In this document: positions 37,080 to 44,943 of the stretch, piece by piece
Layout: the number at the start of each line of letters is the position of its first letter
Position numbering within the stretch: position 1 is the first letter of the stretch
NCBI RefSeq assembly: GCF_001012825.1
Contig: NZ_LCZJ02000076.1
Span: 1-64,000 of the forward strand
Origin: Paenibacillus etheri
GTDB lineage: Bacteria > Bacillota > Bacilli > Paenibacillales > Paenibacillaceae
Reading direction: 5' to 3'
DNA length: 64,000 nt
The notes under the pieces: generated by a model
The model's input: only the letters and a program-made list of their open reading frames with translations
Told to the model about the DNA's origin: nothing
Database searches by the model: none
Made by a program: the position numbers and the translations under genes

Positions 37080-38186
37080 ATGAATAAGGAGATCATTCCT
37101 GTAGGGCATATGATTAGCGTTACGGTTTTGTTTACTGTAGGAACTTCCATATTTATGGGCTTGCCAGGACAATCCGGTAACAGCAAGTGGATCGCTCTGC
37201 TTTTTGCCATGGTACTTGTAGTTCCTCTTATACTGATATACGCAAGACTTCATGTTCTTTTTCCGGGTAAGGATCTGTTTGATATGCTGATCGCTGTATA
37301 TGGAAGAGTTCTCGGGCGAATGATCTCCTGTCTCTATATTTGGTATGCTTTTCATCTGGGGGCACTGGCTCTCAGGGTCTTTGGAGAATTCAGTAGATCG
37401 GTCGCCTTGACCGAAACACCGATGCTTGTTCCTATGCTATGTCTTGGGTTATTGTGCATTTGGGTGGTTAAGGCGGGGATTGAGGTGCTGGGAAGAAGCG
37501 CGAAACTTCTGCTTCTATTTACTATAGCTGTGAATTTGATTATTTTCACATTATCTATTTCCAAGCTAGAGTATCATCATTTACTCCCATTGTTTGACAA
37601 AGGCTTACAGTCGGTATTAAGTGATACTATGGGCACGTTTTCTGTTACATTTGCAGAGATTATAATAATACTGGGGGCATTTAGTACTATATCGAACAAA
37701 GCCGCAGGTAAGAAAATATTATTTGGTAGTGTACTGATTTCTGGGATGATTATTCTTTCGGCTACGCTACGTAATCTATTGATGCTCGGCCCTGAAGTAG
37801 TGTCCAGTCTGAATTTTCCCTCTTATGTGTCTGCGAGTCGTATTAATGTAGGTGATTTTCTGTCCCGAATTGAGGCTTCCACAGCTGTTGTATTTGTAAT
37901 CACAACCTTCATAAAAGCGAGCTTATGTCTGTATGTAGCTAGCTGCGGAGTAGCTAAAGTATTCAAGTTAAAGAGTTATCGATCTGTTGTACTCCAAATG
38001 GGACTGTTAATGATTTATTTTGCGGATTTTGTGTACAAGGATATCATGGAGATGCAATATTTTTCCTACCATATTTATAAAATCTACGCCTTTCCATTTC
38101 AGGTGATTATTCCACTGGTATTGTGGATTTGCGCTGAGATTATGGTTAGTAGAAGTAAACATAAGCAGGTAGCATCACAGCAATAG
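37080..38186 (+). CDS. Spore germinant receptor B subunit (GerAB-type permease), operon 2
   Basis: 368 residues with about ten membrane helices. It begins MNKEIIPVGHMISVTVLFTV, and has GTSIFMGLPGQSGNSKW, typical of GerAB-like permeases, so it is the predicted germinant-binding subunit. The ATG at 37080 has AGGAG seven bases upstream. It is the last gene of operon 2; no strong terminator was found behind it. Confidence 0.9.
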   Translation: MNKEIIPVGHMISVTVLFTVGTSIFMGLPGQSGNSKWIALLFAMVLVVPLILIYARLHVLFPGKDLFDMLIAVYGRVLGRMISCLYIWYAFHLGALALRVFGEFSRSVALTETPMLVPMLCLGLLCIWVVKAGIEVLGRSAKLLLLFTIAVNLIIFTLSISKLEYHHLLPLFDKGLQSVLSDTMGTFSVTFAEIIIILGAFSTISNKAAGKKILFGSVLISGMIILSATLRNLLMLGPEVVSSLNFPSYVSASRINVGDFLSRIEASTAVVFVITTFIKASLCLYVASCGVAKVFKLKSYRSVVLQMGLLMIYFADFVYKDIMEMQYFSYHIYKIYAFPFQVIIPLVLWICAEIMVSRSKHKQVASQQ

Positions 38187-38310
38187 ACCTACTTTCAACC
38201 ATTCCTGATCTCTAGTTAAGATTGGGAATTCTTTGATTTCAAAACTAAACATAAGTTAGCTATAATGATAGATACATAGAATGGTTGTTTTAGAAGAGAG
38301 GGAAACAGGT

Positions 38311-38937
38311 ATGAACGTCAGCAATATCATTATGTCCTCTTATTGGGGTAGAGAGGTTAGACATAAATATATCACTCAAGGATCTAAGACACTGGCTGTT
38401 ATTTTTCCAGGTAAAAATTATTCGGCTGAGCGCCCCCTGCTGGATTATGCGGCCAAAGCAGCACGGGAACATAATTGCGACGTCCTGCTACTTGAGTATG
38501 GCTATCAGAGTGCGCGAGTAGGATTTAAGCGTGATGAAATGATTATTCTCATTCAGGAATGTAAGGCGGCCATTGCTTCTCTTCCTGAATACAAAAAGAT
38601 ACTATTTATCAGCAAAAGCGTAGGTGCGGTCATAGCAGGGAGAATTGCAGAAGAGCTGGAGATACAGAAAAAGACTTCTCATCTATTTATAACACCATTA
38701 CCTGAGGCAATCCCTCTGATTCAGCAGAGTAAAGGCAGTGTTATTTATGGCGGAGGCGATCCTTTATTTAGTGAACAGCATTCCGGTGAAATCAGTGAAC
38801 TCCATCATTTAAAAGTGTATAGAATCGATGATGCTAATCATAGTCTTGAGGTAGGACAGGTCAACGAGTCACTGGCAATCCTGCTTGTTATTATTAATTT
38901 TTATCATGAGTTTTTCCGTGATGCTTTAAATACATAA
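38311..38937 (+). CDS. Alpha/beta-hydrolase-like protein
   Basis: 208 residues. The early strand reads LAVIFPGKNYSAERPLL, the nucleophile-type elbow is FISKSVGAVIAG (Ser in SKSVG near residue 111), an acid-type segment is IYGGGDPLF, and the late His is in DDANHSLEV. These are spaced as in a small hydrolase fold. The substrate is unknown. The start at 38311 is preceded by GAGAGGG at about eight bases. The next three genes follow closely, suggesting one transcript to 40658. Confidence 0.8.
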   Translation: MNVSNIIMSSYWGREVRHKYITQGSKTLAVIFPGKNYSAERPLLDYAAKAAREHNCDVLLLEYGYQSARVGFKRDEMIILIQECKAAIASLPEYKKILFISKSVGAVIAGRIAEELEIQKKTSHLFITPLPEAIPLIQQSKGSVIYGGGDPLFSEQHSGEISELHHLKVYRIDDANHSLEVGQVNESLAILLVIINFYHEFFRDALNT

Positions 38938-38956
38938 CCTTTGGAGGATGCTGATT

Positions 38957-39253
38957 ATGATTTTGGAAGCTGCGATGCTGCAAGTGAAGCCTGGTTTGAC
39001 TACTGAATTTGAAAAAAGTTTCAAGGAGGCATCAAGCTTAATTTCTTCGATCGAGGGCTACATGGGGCATGAACTACAACATTGTTTAGAGGATGATCAT
39101 AAGTATCTGCTGCTTGTGAAGTGGAGAACGCTTGAGGACCACACCATAGGATTCAGAGAATCGAGCCAGTATCAGGAATGGAAAGCACTACTTCACCATT
39201 ACTACGACCCATTTCCGGTAGTTGAACATTTCACCCGTATTAATCTGGACTAA
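38957..39253 (+). CDS. ABM-domain (antibiotic biosynthesis monooxygenase-like) protein
   Basis: 98 residues, one ABM fold: MILEAAMLQVKPGLTTEFEK, GYMGHELQHCLEDDHKYLLLVKW, and HTIGFRESSQYQEW. Proteins of this type are small oxygenases or heme-handling proteins; nothing here decides which. The ATG at 38957 has GGAGG at eight bases, whereas the in-frame ATG at 38948 abuts that site. It lies 19 bases after the hydrolase gene. Confidence 0.85.
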   Translation: MILEAAMLQVKPGLTTEFEKSFKEASSLISSIEGYMGHELQHCLEDDHKYLLLVKWRTLEDHTIGFRESSQYQEWKALLHHYYDPFPVVEHFTRINLD

Positions 39254-39267
39254 ATGGAGGAAGCCAA

Positions 39268-40086
39268 GTGAAGGCGAAGCTTGTTGGGAGAGGCAGAACA
39301 GCGGAGATTTGGGAGCATGAGGATCAGAAGATTCTTAAGTTGTACCTAGAGGATGTTTCAGAGCAGAACATTAGCCGAGAATATAACATCAGCCAGTTTG
39401 TACACTCACAGGGCGTTCGGACACCGCAGCCATTTGAACTCATTACTGAACAGACAAGACAAGGTATTGTATTTCAACAAATTAAAGGTTCCTCTCTGCT
39501 AAAGGTGATGGGTGAGAAGCCTTGGAAAGTTAGTATGTATGTCAGAATGATGGCTAGGCTTCACTACGATTTGCATAAGCTTGAAATTACTGAGGAGATC
39601 GGACAGCAGAAGGATATATTAAAGTGGAATATCATGGGCGCTCCTATGCTTAGTGAAGATGAGAAGTCTGCCATTCTGAGCTATCTGGAGAAGTTGCCAC
39701 AAGGAAATCATTTATGTCATGGAGATTTTCATCCTGACAATGTACTTATGGACGATCAGCTCTGGGTAATCGACTGGATGACAGGAGTGGCAGGAGAACC
39801 AGCGGCCGATGCTGCGCGATCTGTAGTGATGTTCAGTATGGGAGCCATGCCCCCTGGAGCCTCTGCCTTATCGAGAATGATGATAGGTTTTATTAGAAAG
39901 AAATTAACTAAGGGATACATTCGGGAGTATCTCCGTTTATCAGGTCTCACCTATGAGGACGTAGACCGCTGGATTTTGCCAATCGCTGCCGCGCGTCTGG
40001 TGGAGGGACTTCCGCCACCGGAGAAGGAGCTTCTAGTAAAAGAAGTGCGTAAACGTCTGCAGACCTTAACCGTGGGAATAACTTGA
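39268..40086 (+). CDS. Aminoglycoside-phosphotransferase-family kinase
   Basis: 272 residues starting at GTG, with GGAGG seven bases before it. Kinase-like fold: LVGRGRTAEIWEHEDQKILKLYLED (lobe 1 with the ATP-binding Lys), then the catalytic HGDFHPDNVLMD near residue 151 and the Mg-binding IDWMTG near residue 167. The family phosphorylates small molecules (antibiotics, sugars, choline); resistance cannot be claimed from this sequence. It lies 14 bases after the ABM gene. Confidence 0.88.
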   Translation: MKAKLVGRGRTAEIWEHEDQKILKLYLEDVSEQNISREYNISQFVHSQGVRTPQPFELITEQTRQGIVFQQIKGSSLLKVMGEKPWKVSMYVRMMARLHYDLHKLEITEEIGQQKDILKWNIMGAPMLSEDEKSAILSYLEKLPQGNHLCHGDFHPDNVLMDDQLWVIDWMTGVAGEPAADAARSVVMFSMGAMPPGASALSRMMIGFIRKKLTKGYIREYLRLSGLTYEDVDRWILPIAAARLVEGLPPPEKELLVKEVRKRLQTLTVGIT

Positions 40087-40112
40087 TCATGATAAGAAAC
40101 GGAGTGTATTCC

Positions 40113-40658
40113 ATGACTACCTATATTGCGCTGCTGCGTGGCATTAACGTCGGTGGCAACAAAATTATTAAAATGTTGGACCTGAAGGCGATGTTTCAGA
40201 CTCTTGGGTTTGAAAATGTACGAACGTATATTCAGAGCGGAAATGTTGTGTTTGAGAGTGATGAAGGTTCGGAGAGTCTGCTTACTGGAGTCATTGAACG
40301 TAAGATTCATGAGGTTTTTGGATTCGAGGTCTCTGTTATTATCCGTACCTTAGCAGAAATGGAGAACGTGATCGCTAACGATCCCTTTCAGCTCTCCGAG
40401 CCAGAGGAATTCAAAAGATGGTATGTTTCTTTTCTACCAACAGAGCCTTCAGCGGAAGCGTTAGATAAGCTGCGTATTTATGAGGATGGACCGGATAAAA
40501 TGCATTTTATCGGCAGAGAGATGTACGTGTTATATGATGTCAGTGTGAGCCAATCGCCACTTTTTAAGGTTCCTTTTGACAAAATATTGGGTATGTCTGT
40601 TACTGCACGCAACTGGAATACAGTGAATAAGCTCGTTACTATGGGCAGGATGGAATAG
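40113..40658 (+). CDS. DUF1697 family protein
   Basis: 181 residues. The family start MTTYIALLRGINVGGNKIIKM is clear, followed by LGFENVRTYIQSGNVVFES and a C-terminal TARNWNTVNKL segment. The function is unknown. The ATG at 40113 follows GGAG at eight bases. It ends a likely four-gene run (38311-40658) and is followed by a terminator. Confidence 0.92.
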   Translation: MTTYIALLRGINVGGNKIIKMLDLKAMFQTLGFENVRTYIQSGNVVFESDEGSESLLTGVIERKIHEVFGFEVSVIIRTLAEMENVIANDPFQLSEPEEFKRWYVSFLPTEPSAEALDKLRIYEDGPDKMHFIGREMYVLYDVSVSQSPLFKVPFDKILGMSVTARNWNTVNKLVTMGRME

Positions 40659-40701
40659 TTTATTTTAAAATATTTGCTTGGGTTGGGATTTGAACAGAAA
40701 G

Positions 40702-40727
40702 GCTCCACAGTTGTGGGGCTTTTTTTG
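40702..40727 (+). terminator. Rho-independent terminator
   Basis: GCTCCACA pairs with TGTGGGGC (one G-U) and is followed by TTTTTTT. Confidence 0.85.
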
Positions 40728-40747
40728 CGTTCTGGCAGCCTTGTATA

Positions 40748-40764
40748 TTCAGCAAACATTCAGC
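40748..40764 (+). promoter_or_regulatory. Direct-repeat motif upstream of ykcB-like gene (OmpR-type site, copy 1)
   Basis: TTCAGC-AAACA-TTCAGC: two six-base half-sites start 11 bases apart, the spacing used by OmpR-family response regulators. The same motif stands upstream of the response regulator gene at 46524-47210 (copy 2, 47257-47273). Confidence 0.6.
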
Positions 40765-40875
40765 TTGGACTCATTGAGAGTTAAGGTACGGGTGAAATAA
40801 TACACCTACAGAAAGTTTGAACCGGGGGCACAGAACTGCCGGATATAGACGATCAAAGGATAGGAGTGGATGGAG

Positions 40876-42987
40876 ATGAGTTGGGTCAAAAAAATAAGCT
40901 CGGATCTTATACTGTGGCTCATTTTATTACTTGCCGCTTTTTTGTACGGTTATGGAGTTTGGAATGACCACTATGTGAATACATACTACACCACCGCGGT
41001 GGGAAGTATGCTGCAGAACTTTCATAATTTCTTCTTCGCTTCACTTGACTCTGCGGGTTCAGTAACGGTGGATAAACCACCGGTTACCTTTTGGATTCAG
41101 ACGCTGAGCGCACTTATCTTCGGGCTGCATGGCTGGAGTGTGATTTTGCCTCAAGCCCTTGGGGGCGTCGGCTCTGTGCTACTCCTATACCTGCTAGTTA
41201 AGCCTACCTTTGGCAGAGCGTCAGCACGTATAGCGGCTCTGGTCATGGCGACTACTCCGGTAGCGGCGGCTGTCAGCCGGACGAATAATATTGATGCGCT
41301 GCTTGTATTCACCCTTCTGCTCGCGGCATGGTTTCTATTTAAAGGGACGAAGAGCAACAAGCTGGGCAGTCTTCTAACCGCATTTGCGTTAGTCGGTGTA
41401 GGGTTTAACGAGAAGATGCTGCAGGCATATATGGTTCTACCGGCGTTTTATTTCTTTTATATTTTGGTTGCCAAAGTGAACTGGAAGCGGAAAACGGGAG
41501 TATTGGCAGCCTCGACAGCAATATTGCTTGTAGTCTCCTTGTCCTGGGCAGTGATCGTGGATTCGATTCCCGCCAGCAAACGTCCTTATATCGGCAGTAG
41601 CGGTACTAATTCCGTGCTGAATCTGGCCTTTGGTTATAATGGTGTCGCACGTTTGACGGGCGATCGAGGGACAGGCGGAGGCGGAGGTGGAATGCCGGGA
41701 GCGAATGGTCAGATGCCGGCAATGAACGGTGATTTGCCAAACATGAATGGTGAGATGCCCGCTATGAATGGGGCAGGTGGCAACAATGGCACGGATGGTG
41801 AACGTGGATCATCTTCGGAGCGGCAAGGCACAAATTCGACGTCGAATAGCCAGATTGGTGATGATGATGGAGGTTCACCAGGTCAACCTCCTGGTGGAAT
41901 AGTCAGCCAAGGCCGACAATTTGGTGGAGATAACGGCGGGCGAGGAAATCGCGGTGGAAGCGGAGGCGGAATGTTCAATACAGGAACAGCAGGACCACTG
42001 CGTCTGTTCCAATCAGAGCTGTCAGGACAGGCTAGCTGGCTGCTACCTTTCGTATTGCTAGGCTGTATTGGATTATTCGCCAATCTGCGGAGAAAAAACT
42101 TCACCCAAGCCCATAAGGAAGCTCTCTTCTGGTTAGCGTGGCTAGTGCCCGTTATGGGATTCTTCAGCATTGCAGGGTTCTTCCATCAATATTATCTGGT
42201 GATGATGGCTCCGCCAATTGCAGCGTTAGCCGGCGCAGGCTGGTCAAAGCTGTGGACGCTATATCGCAAGAACTCTGGTTGGCTGTCTTGGCTATTGCAA
42301 GCCGCAACACTGGTTACAGCAGGTTTCCAATGGTACATTGTTCATCCTTATGACGATACGATTGGAAGTGGCTGGTCCATTGGGATTCTAGCTGCAGGCA
42401 TAGTGGTTTCACTGGCACTGGTAGTTCTTAAAGGCAAGAAGTCCTTTATTTATGCGACAGGTATTGCAGCCGTATTAGTAATGTTAATTGGGCCGCTCTA
42501 CTGGGCAGCTACCCCCATTACTTATGGCTTGAACAGTCAAACCCCAGAGGCAGGCCCGAGCAGTAGTGAGGGTAGAGGGGGGATGGGCGGCAATTCAAGT
42601 AATTTTGGACGTAATAACGCCGCAAGTGCGAATGAGAGTCTGCTGTCCTATTTGGAGGAGAATAATACCGGGGAGCCTTATCTGTTCGCTGCATTGGATT
42701 ATGGTACAGCAGCACCTTATATCGTTGACAAGGGGGCATCGGTTGTTATTTTGAACGGATTTTCTAACTCAGACACAGTTTATACCCCAGATACCCTAAA
42801 GGAGTTAGTAGAGAGTGGTAAGGTGAAATACTTTCTGATCAATAGCGGTGGTATGGGTGGCGGACGTGGGGGGAGCTCCGAGTTGACGACTTGGATCACG
42901 GAGAATGGTACAGAAATTCCAACAGCTGATTGGGCAGGAAACGATGCAGGAAACAGCGGGACGTTGTATAAAGTCACTGTAAACTAG
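40876..42987 (+). CDS. GT39-family membrane glycosyltransferase (YkcB-like) with Gly/Asn-rich loop
   Basis: 703 residues, with about eleven membrane helices. The first loop holds the mannosyltransferase-type acidic and substrate region (NDHYVNTYYTTAVGSML, then DSAGSVTVDKPPVTFW). A low-complexity stretch at about 262-370 contains repeated MPAMNG/LPNMNG units and poly-Gly, probably in an extracytoplasmic loop; a second Gly/Ser-rich piece lies near residue 575. The family uses polyprenyl-phosphate sugars to modify cell-surface targets. The next gene makes such a lipid-linked sugar, so the two act as a pair as in ykcB-ykcC. The ATG at 40876 has AGGAG at nine bases. Confidence 0.88.
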   Translation: MSWVKKISSDLILWLILLLAAFLYGYGVWNDHYVNTYYTTAVGSMLQNFHNFFFASLDSAGSVTVDKPPVTFWIQTLSALIFGLHGWSVILPQALGGVGSVLLLYLLVKPTFGRASARIAALVMATTPVAAAVSRTNNIDALLVFTLLLAAWFLFKGTKSNKLGSLLTAFALVGVGFNEKMLQAYMVLPAFYFFYILVAKVNWKRKTGVLAASTAILLVVSLSWAVIVDSIPASKRPYIGSSGTNSVLNLAFGYNGVARLTGDRGTGGGGGGMPGANGQMPAMNGDLPNMNGEMPAMNGAGGNNGTDGERGSSSERQGTNSTSNSQIGDDDGGSPGQPPGGIVSQGRQFGGDNGGRGNRGGSGGGMFNTGTAGPLRLFQSELSGQASWLLPFVLLGCIGLFANLRRKNFTQAHKEALFWLAWLVPVMGFFSIAGFFHQYYLVMMAPPIAALAGAGWSKLWTLYRKNSGWLSWLLQAATLVTAGFQWYIVHPYDDTIGSGWSIGILAAGIVVSLALVVLKGKKSFIYATGIAAVLVMLIGPLYWAATPITYGLNSQTPEAGPSSSEGRGGMGGNSSNFGRNNAASANESLLSYLEENNTGEPYLFAALDYGTAAPYIVDKGASVVILNGFSNSDTVYTPDTLKELVESGKVKYFLINSGGMGGGRGGSSELTTWITENGTEIPTADWAGNDAGNSGTLYKVTVN

Positions 42988-43065
42988 GCGAATGTTAATC
43001 ATATGAGGCGTGTTATGAGATGGATCTGGCACGCTTCATTATTCAAATTTAAGGAGGAGCTGCTC

Positions 43066-44046
43066 ATGAGTACCAACGTGCGCTATTCCATTGTTATACC
43101 GATGTTTAACGAAGAGGCGGTTATTCAGGAGACCTATCGCCGGATCAAAAAAGTAATGGGTTTAACCCATGAAGTGTATGAACTGATCTTTGTGAATGAC
43201 GGCAGTACAGACAATTGTGCCCAGATGATTGAGGAATATAGCTACTGGGATGAGAGTGTGAAGCTGATCGATTTGTCTCGTAACTTTGGACATCAGATCG
43301 CTATTACTGCCGGAATGGATTATGCCCTAGGGGATGCAGTCGTCATCATTGATGCCGATTTGCAAGATCCACCGGAACTGATTCTGGACATGATTGCGGA
43401 ATGGAAGCAGGGGTATGAAGTTGTATATGCCAAAAGGATAAAGCGAAACGGAGAATCCCTGTTCAAAAAGTGGACGGCCAGCCTCTTTTATAGAGTGCTA
43501 CGTTATTCAACCGATATTTCAATACCTGTGGATACGGGGGATTTTCGCCTCATCGATCGTAAAGTCTGTGAAGAGCTCAAGCGTCTACCTGAGAAGAATC
43601 GGTTCGTACGTGGTCTGGTCAGCTGGGTCGGATTTCGCCAAAAAGCCATTGAATATGAACGCGATGAACGTCTGGCTGGAGAGACAAAATATCCGCTGAA
43701 GCGCATGATCAAGCTCTCACTGGACGGAATTACTTCCTTCTCTTATAAGCCACTGAAACTGGCAGGATATCTGGGAGCACTATTGTCGGTTTCTGGGTTT
43801 CTGTACCTGATGTATGTACTTTATCTGGTGATTTTTACGGATTCAGTCGTTAAAGGCTGGGCATCGATGATTGGAATCACAGTGACCTTTAATGGCTTTG
43901 TACTCATTATGTTAGGAATTCTGGGTGAGTATGTCGGCCGGATTTATGATGAGACCAAGGGACGTCCGCTCTATATTGTTCAAGATTTCTATGAAGGTAA
44001 GAAACAGCAGGATGTTCGTGAGCAGCAAGTTCTACATCGTCAATAA
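43066..44046 (+). CDS. ykcC: Polyprenyl-phosphate glycosyltransferase, GT2 (YkcC-like)
   Basis: 326 residues. The catalytic GT2 domain (about 1-230) carries YSIVIPMFNEE, FVNDGSTD, SRNFGHQIAITAGMD and the metal-binding VIIDADLQDPPE. Two membrane helices follow (about 235-265 and 270-300). It transfers a sugar from a nucleotide donor to undecaprenyl phosphate, which the GT39 protein can then use outside. AAGGAGGAG precedes the ATG at 43066. Confidence 0.9.
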   Translation: MSTNVRYSIVIPMFNEEAVIQETYRRIKKVMGLTHEVYELIFVNDGSTDNCAQMIEEYSYWDESVKLIDLSRNFGHQIAITAGMDYALGDAVVIIDADLQDPPELILDMIAEWKQGYEVVYAKRIKRNGESLFKKWTASLFYRVLRYSTDISIPVDTGDFRLIDRKVCEELKRLPEKNRFVRGLVSWVGFRQKAIEYERDERLAGETKYPLKRMIKLSLDGITSFSYKPLKLAGYLGALLSVSGFLYLMYVLYLVIFTDSVVKGWASMIGITVTFNGFVLIMLGILGEYVGRIYDETKGRPLYIVQDFYEGKKQQDVREQQVLHRQ

Positions 44047-44142
44047 ATGCAAGGGAGGAATTCGTTGTAAAAAGAGTTCAGGAGTGCTAATGGTTGAAAT
44101 AGCTGCACCAGCTGCACCAAGTGCAGTTATTTTTTGCGTTAT

Positions 44143-44183
44143 AAAAAATCCGGAGAACAGATTCCTAAGAATCGTCTCCGGAT
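44143..44183 (-). terminator. Terminator of the leftward flavoprotein gene
   Basis: On the minus strand ATCCGGAGACGATTC pairs with GAATCTGTTCTCCGGAT and is followed by ATTTTTTAT. A weaker rightward hairpin (AGCTGCACCAAGTGCAGTT plus T-run, about 44110-44136) may end the ykcBC transcript. Confidence 0.75.
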
Positions 44184-44202
44184 CTATGTTTTCAGTCATT
44201 GA

Positions 44203-44769
44203 TTAAGCCTTTAGCACATCATGATCCACGTAACGTGCACCATTTAACTCGCTAATTACATTAATCGCTACCTTCGCGCCATCACCTGCCGTAATAATGG
44301 CATGTACACTTACTCCGGCAACGGTACCTGCGGCCCAAATGCCTTCAACATTTGTTTTGCCTTCCGGAGTAACAGCGACGACTGTTTTGATTCTTGGCTC
44401 TGTGCCATCCTTAGTCTCCACGCCAGCTTTGGCGGCTAGATCCGTAAGGGCACCTGTTGCAAGAATAACATGTTTGGCTTCATAAATGATTCCGTCTTCG
44501 GTTTCAATGACGAATCCGTTGCCGCTGGAAGTGAGGTTGATCGCTTGTTCCGAAACTAGCTCAGCGCCAAATTTGACGGCTTGCTTATGTCCGGTTTCTA
44601 CGAGATCAGGACCGCCTACTTCGGAAATTCCATAAAAGTTCTCGAACCATCCTCTGCGGGTCATGCCCTTATCATTGTCGATCAGCAGCGTTTTTTTGCC
44701 CGCCTTGGCGGCGAATAGGGCTGCGCTTGCACCGGCAGGACCGGCTCCAATTACGGCGATTTCGTACAT
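44203..44769 (-). CDS. Half-size thioredoxin-reductase-like FAD protein
   Basis: 188 residues, against about 310 for thioredoxin reductases. The FAD-binding start YEIAVIGAGPAGASAALFAAKAG and the C-terminal FAD segment GIWAAGTVAGVSVHAIITAG are present. The central NAD(P)H domain and the CxxC pair are missing. The FAD part is joined directly and the frame is clean, so this is a real short form, not a fragment. It could be an oxidoreductase with another electron donor. GAGGAGG lies seven bases before the ATG. A 66-bp tandem repeat lies just upstream. Confidence 0.85.
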   Translation of the reverse strand: MYEIAVIGAGPAGASAALFAAKAGKKTLLIDNDKGMTRRGWFENFYGISEVGGPDLVETGHKQAVKFGAELVSEQAINLTSSGNGFVIETEDGIIYEAKHVILATGALTDLAAKAGVETKDGTEPRIKTVVAVTPEGKTNVEGIWAAGTVAGVSVHAIITAGDGAKVAINVISELNGARYVDHDVLKA

Positions 44770-44784
44770 GATTTGACCTCCTCA

Positions 44785-44916
44785 AAGTTTTGCGGAGCGA
44801 TGCTCCTTAGAATGGACAACATAGCAAAACTACTTCGTAAGCATAGGCTTAAGTTTTGTGAAGCGATGCTCCTTAGAATGGACAACATAGCATAACTGGC
44901 TTCATAGACATAGGCT
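44785..44916. repeat. 66-bp tandem repeat, two copies
   Basis: Units at 44785-44850 and 44851-44916 both start AAGTTTTG and share AGCGATGCTCCTTAGAATGG and ACAACATAGC; they differ at several later positions. The array lies between the short flavoprotein start and the kinase gene end. Confidence 0.85.
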
Positions 44917-44943
44917 AAAGTCTATCATCTATTATAACGGTTG

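Noticed and set aside
39268-40086. Antibiotic-resistance aminoglycoside phosphotransferase
   Set aside because: Only the general kinase motifs are present; the family includes many metabolic kinases and the context shows no resistance or mobile genes.
41883-42170. Minus-strand open frame opposite the Gly-rich part of the glycosyltransferase
   Set aside because: Arises from the G+C-rich repeat region; Pro-rich translation without a ribosome site.
44785-44916. CRISPR-like array
   Set aside because: Only two adjacent units without spacers; a plain tandem repeat. No cas genes are present.
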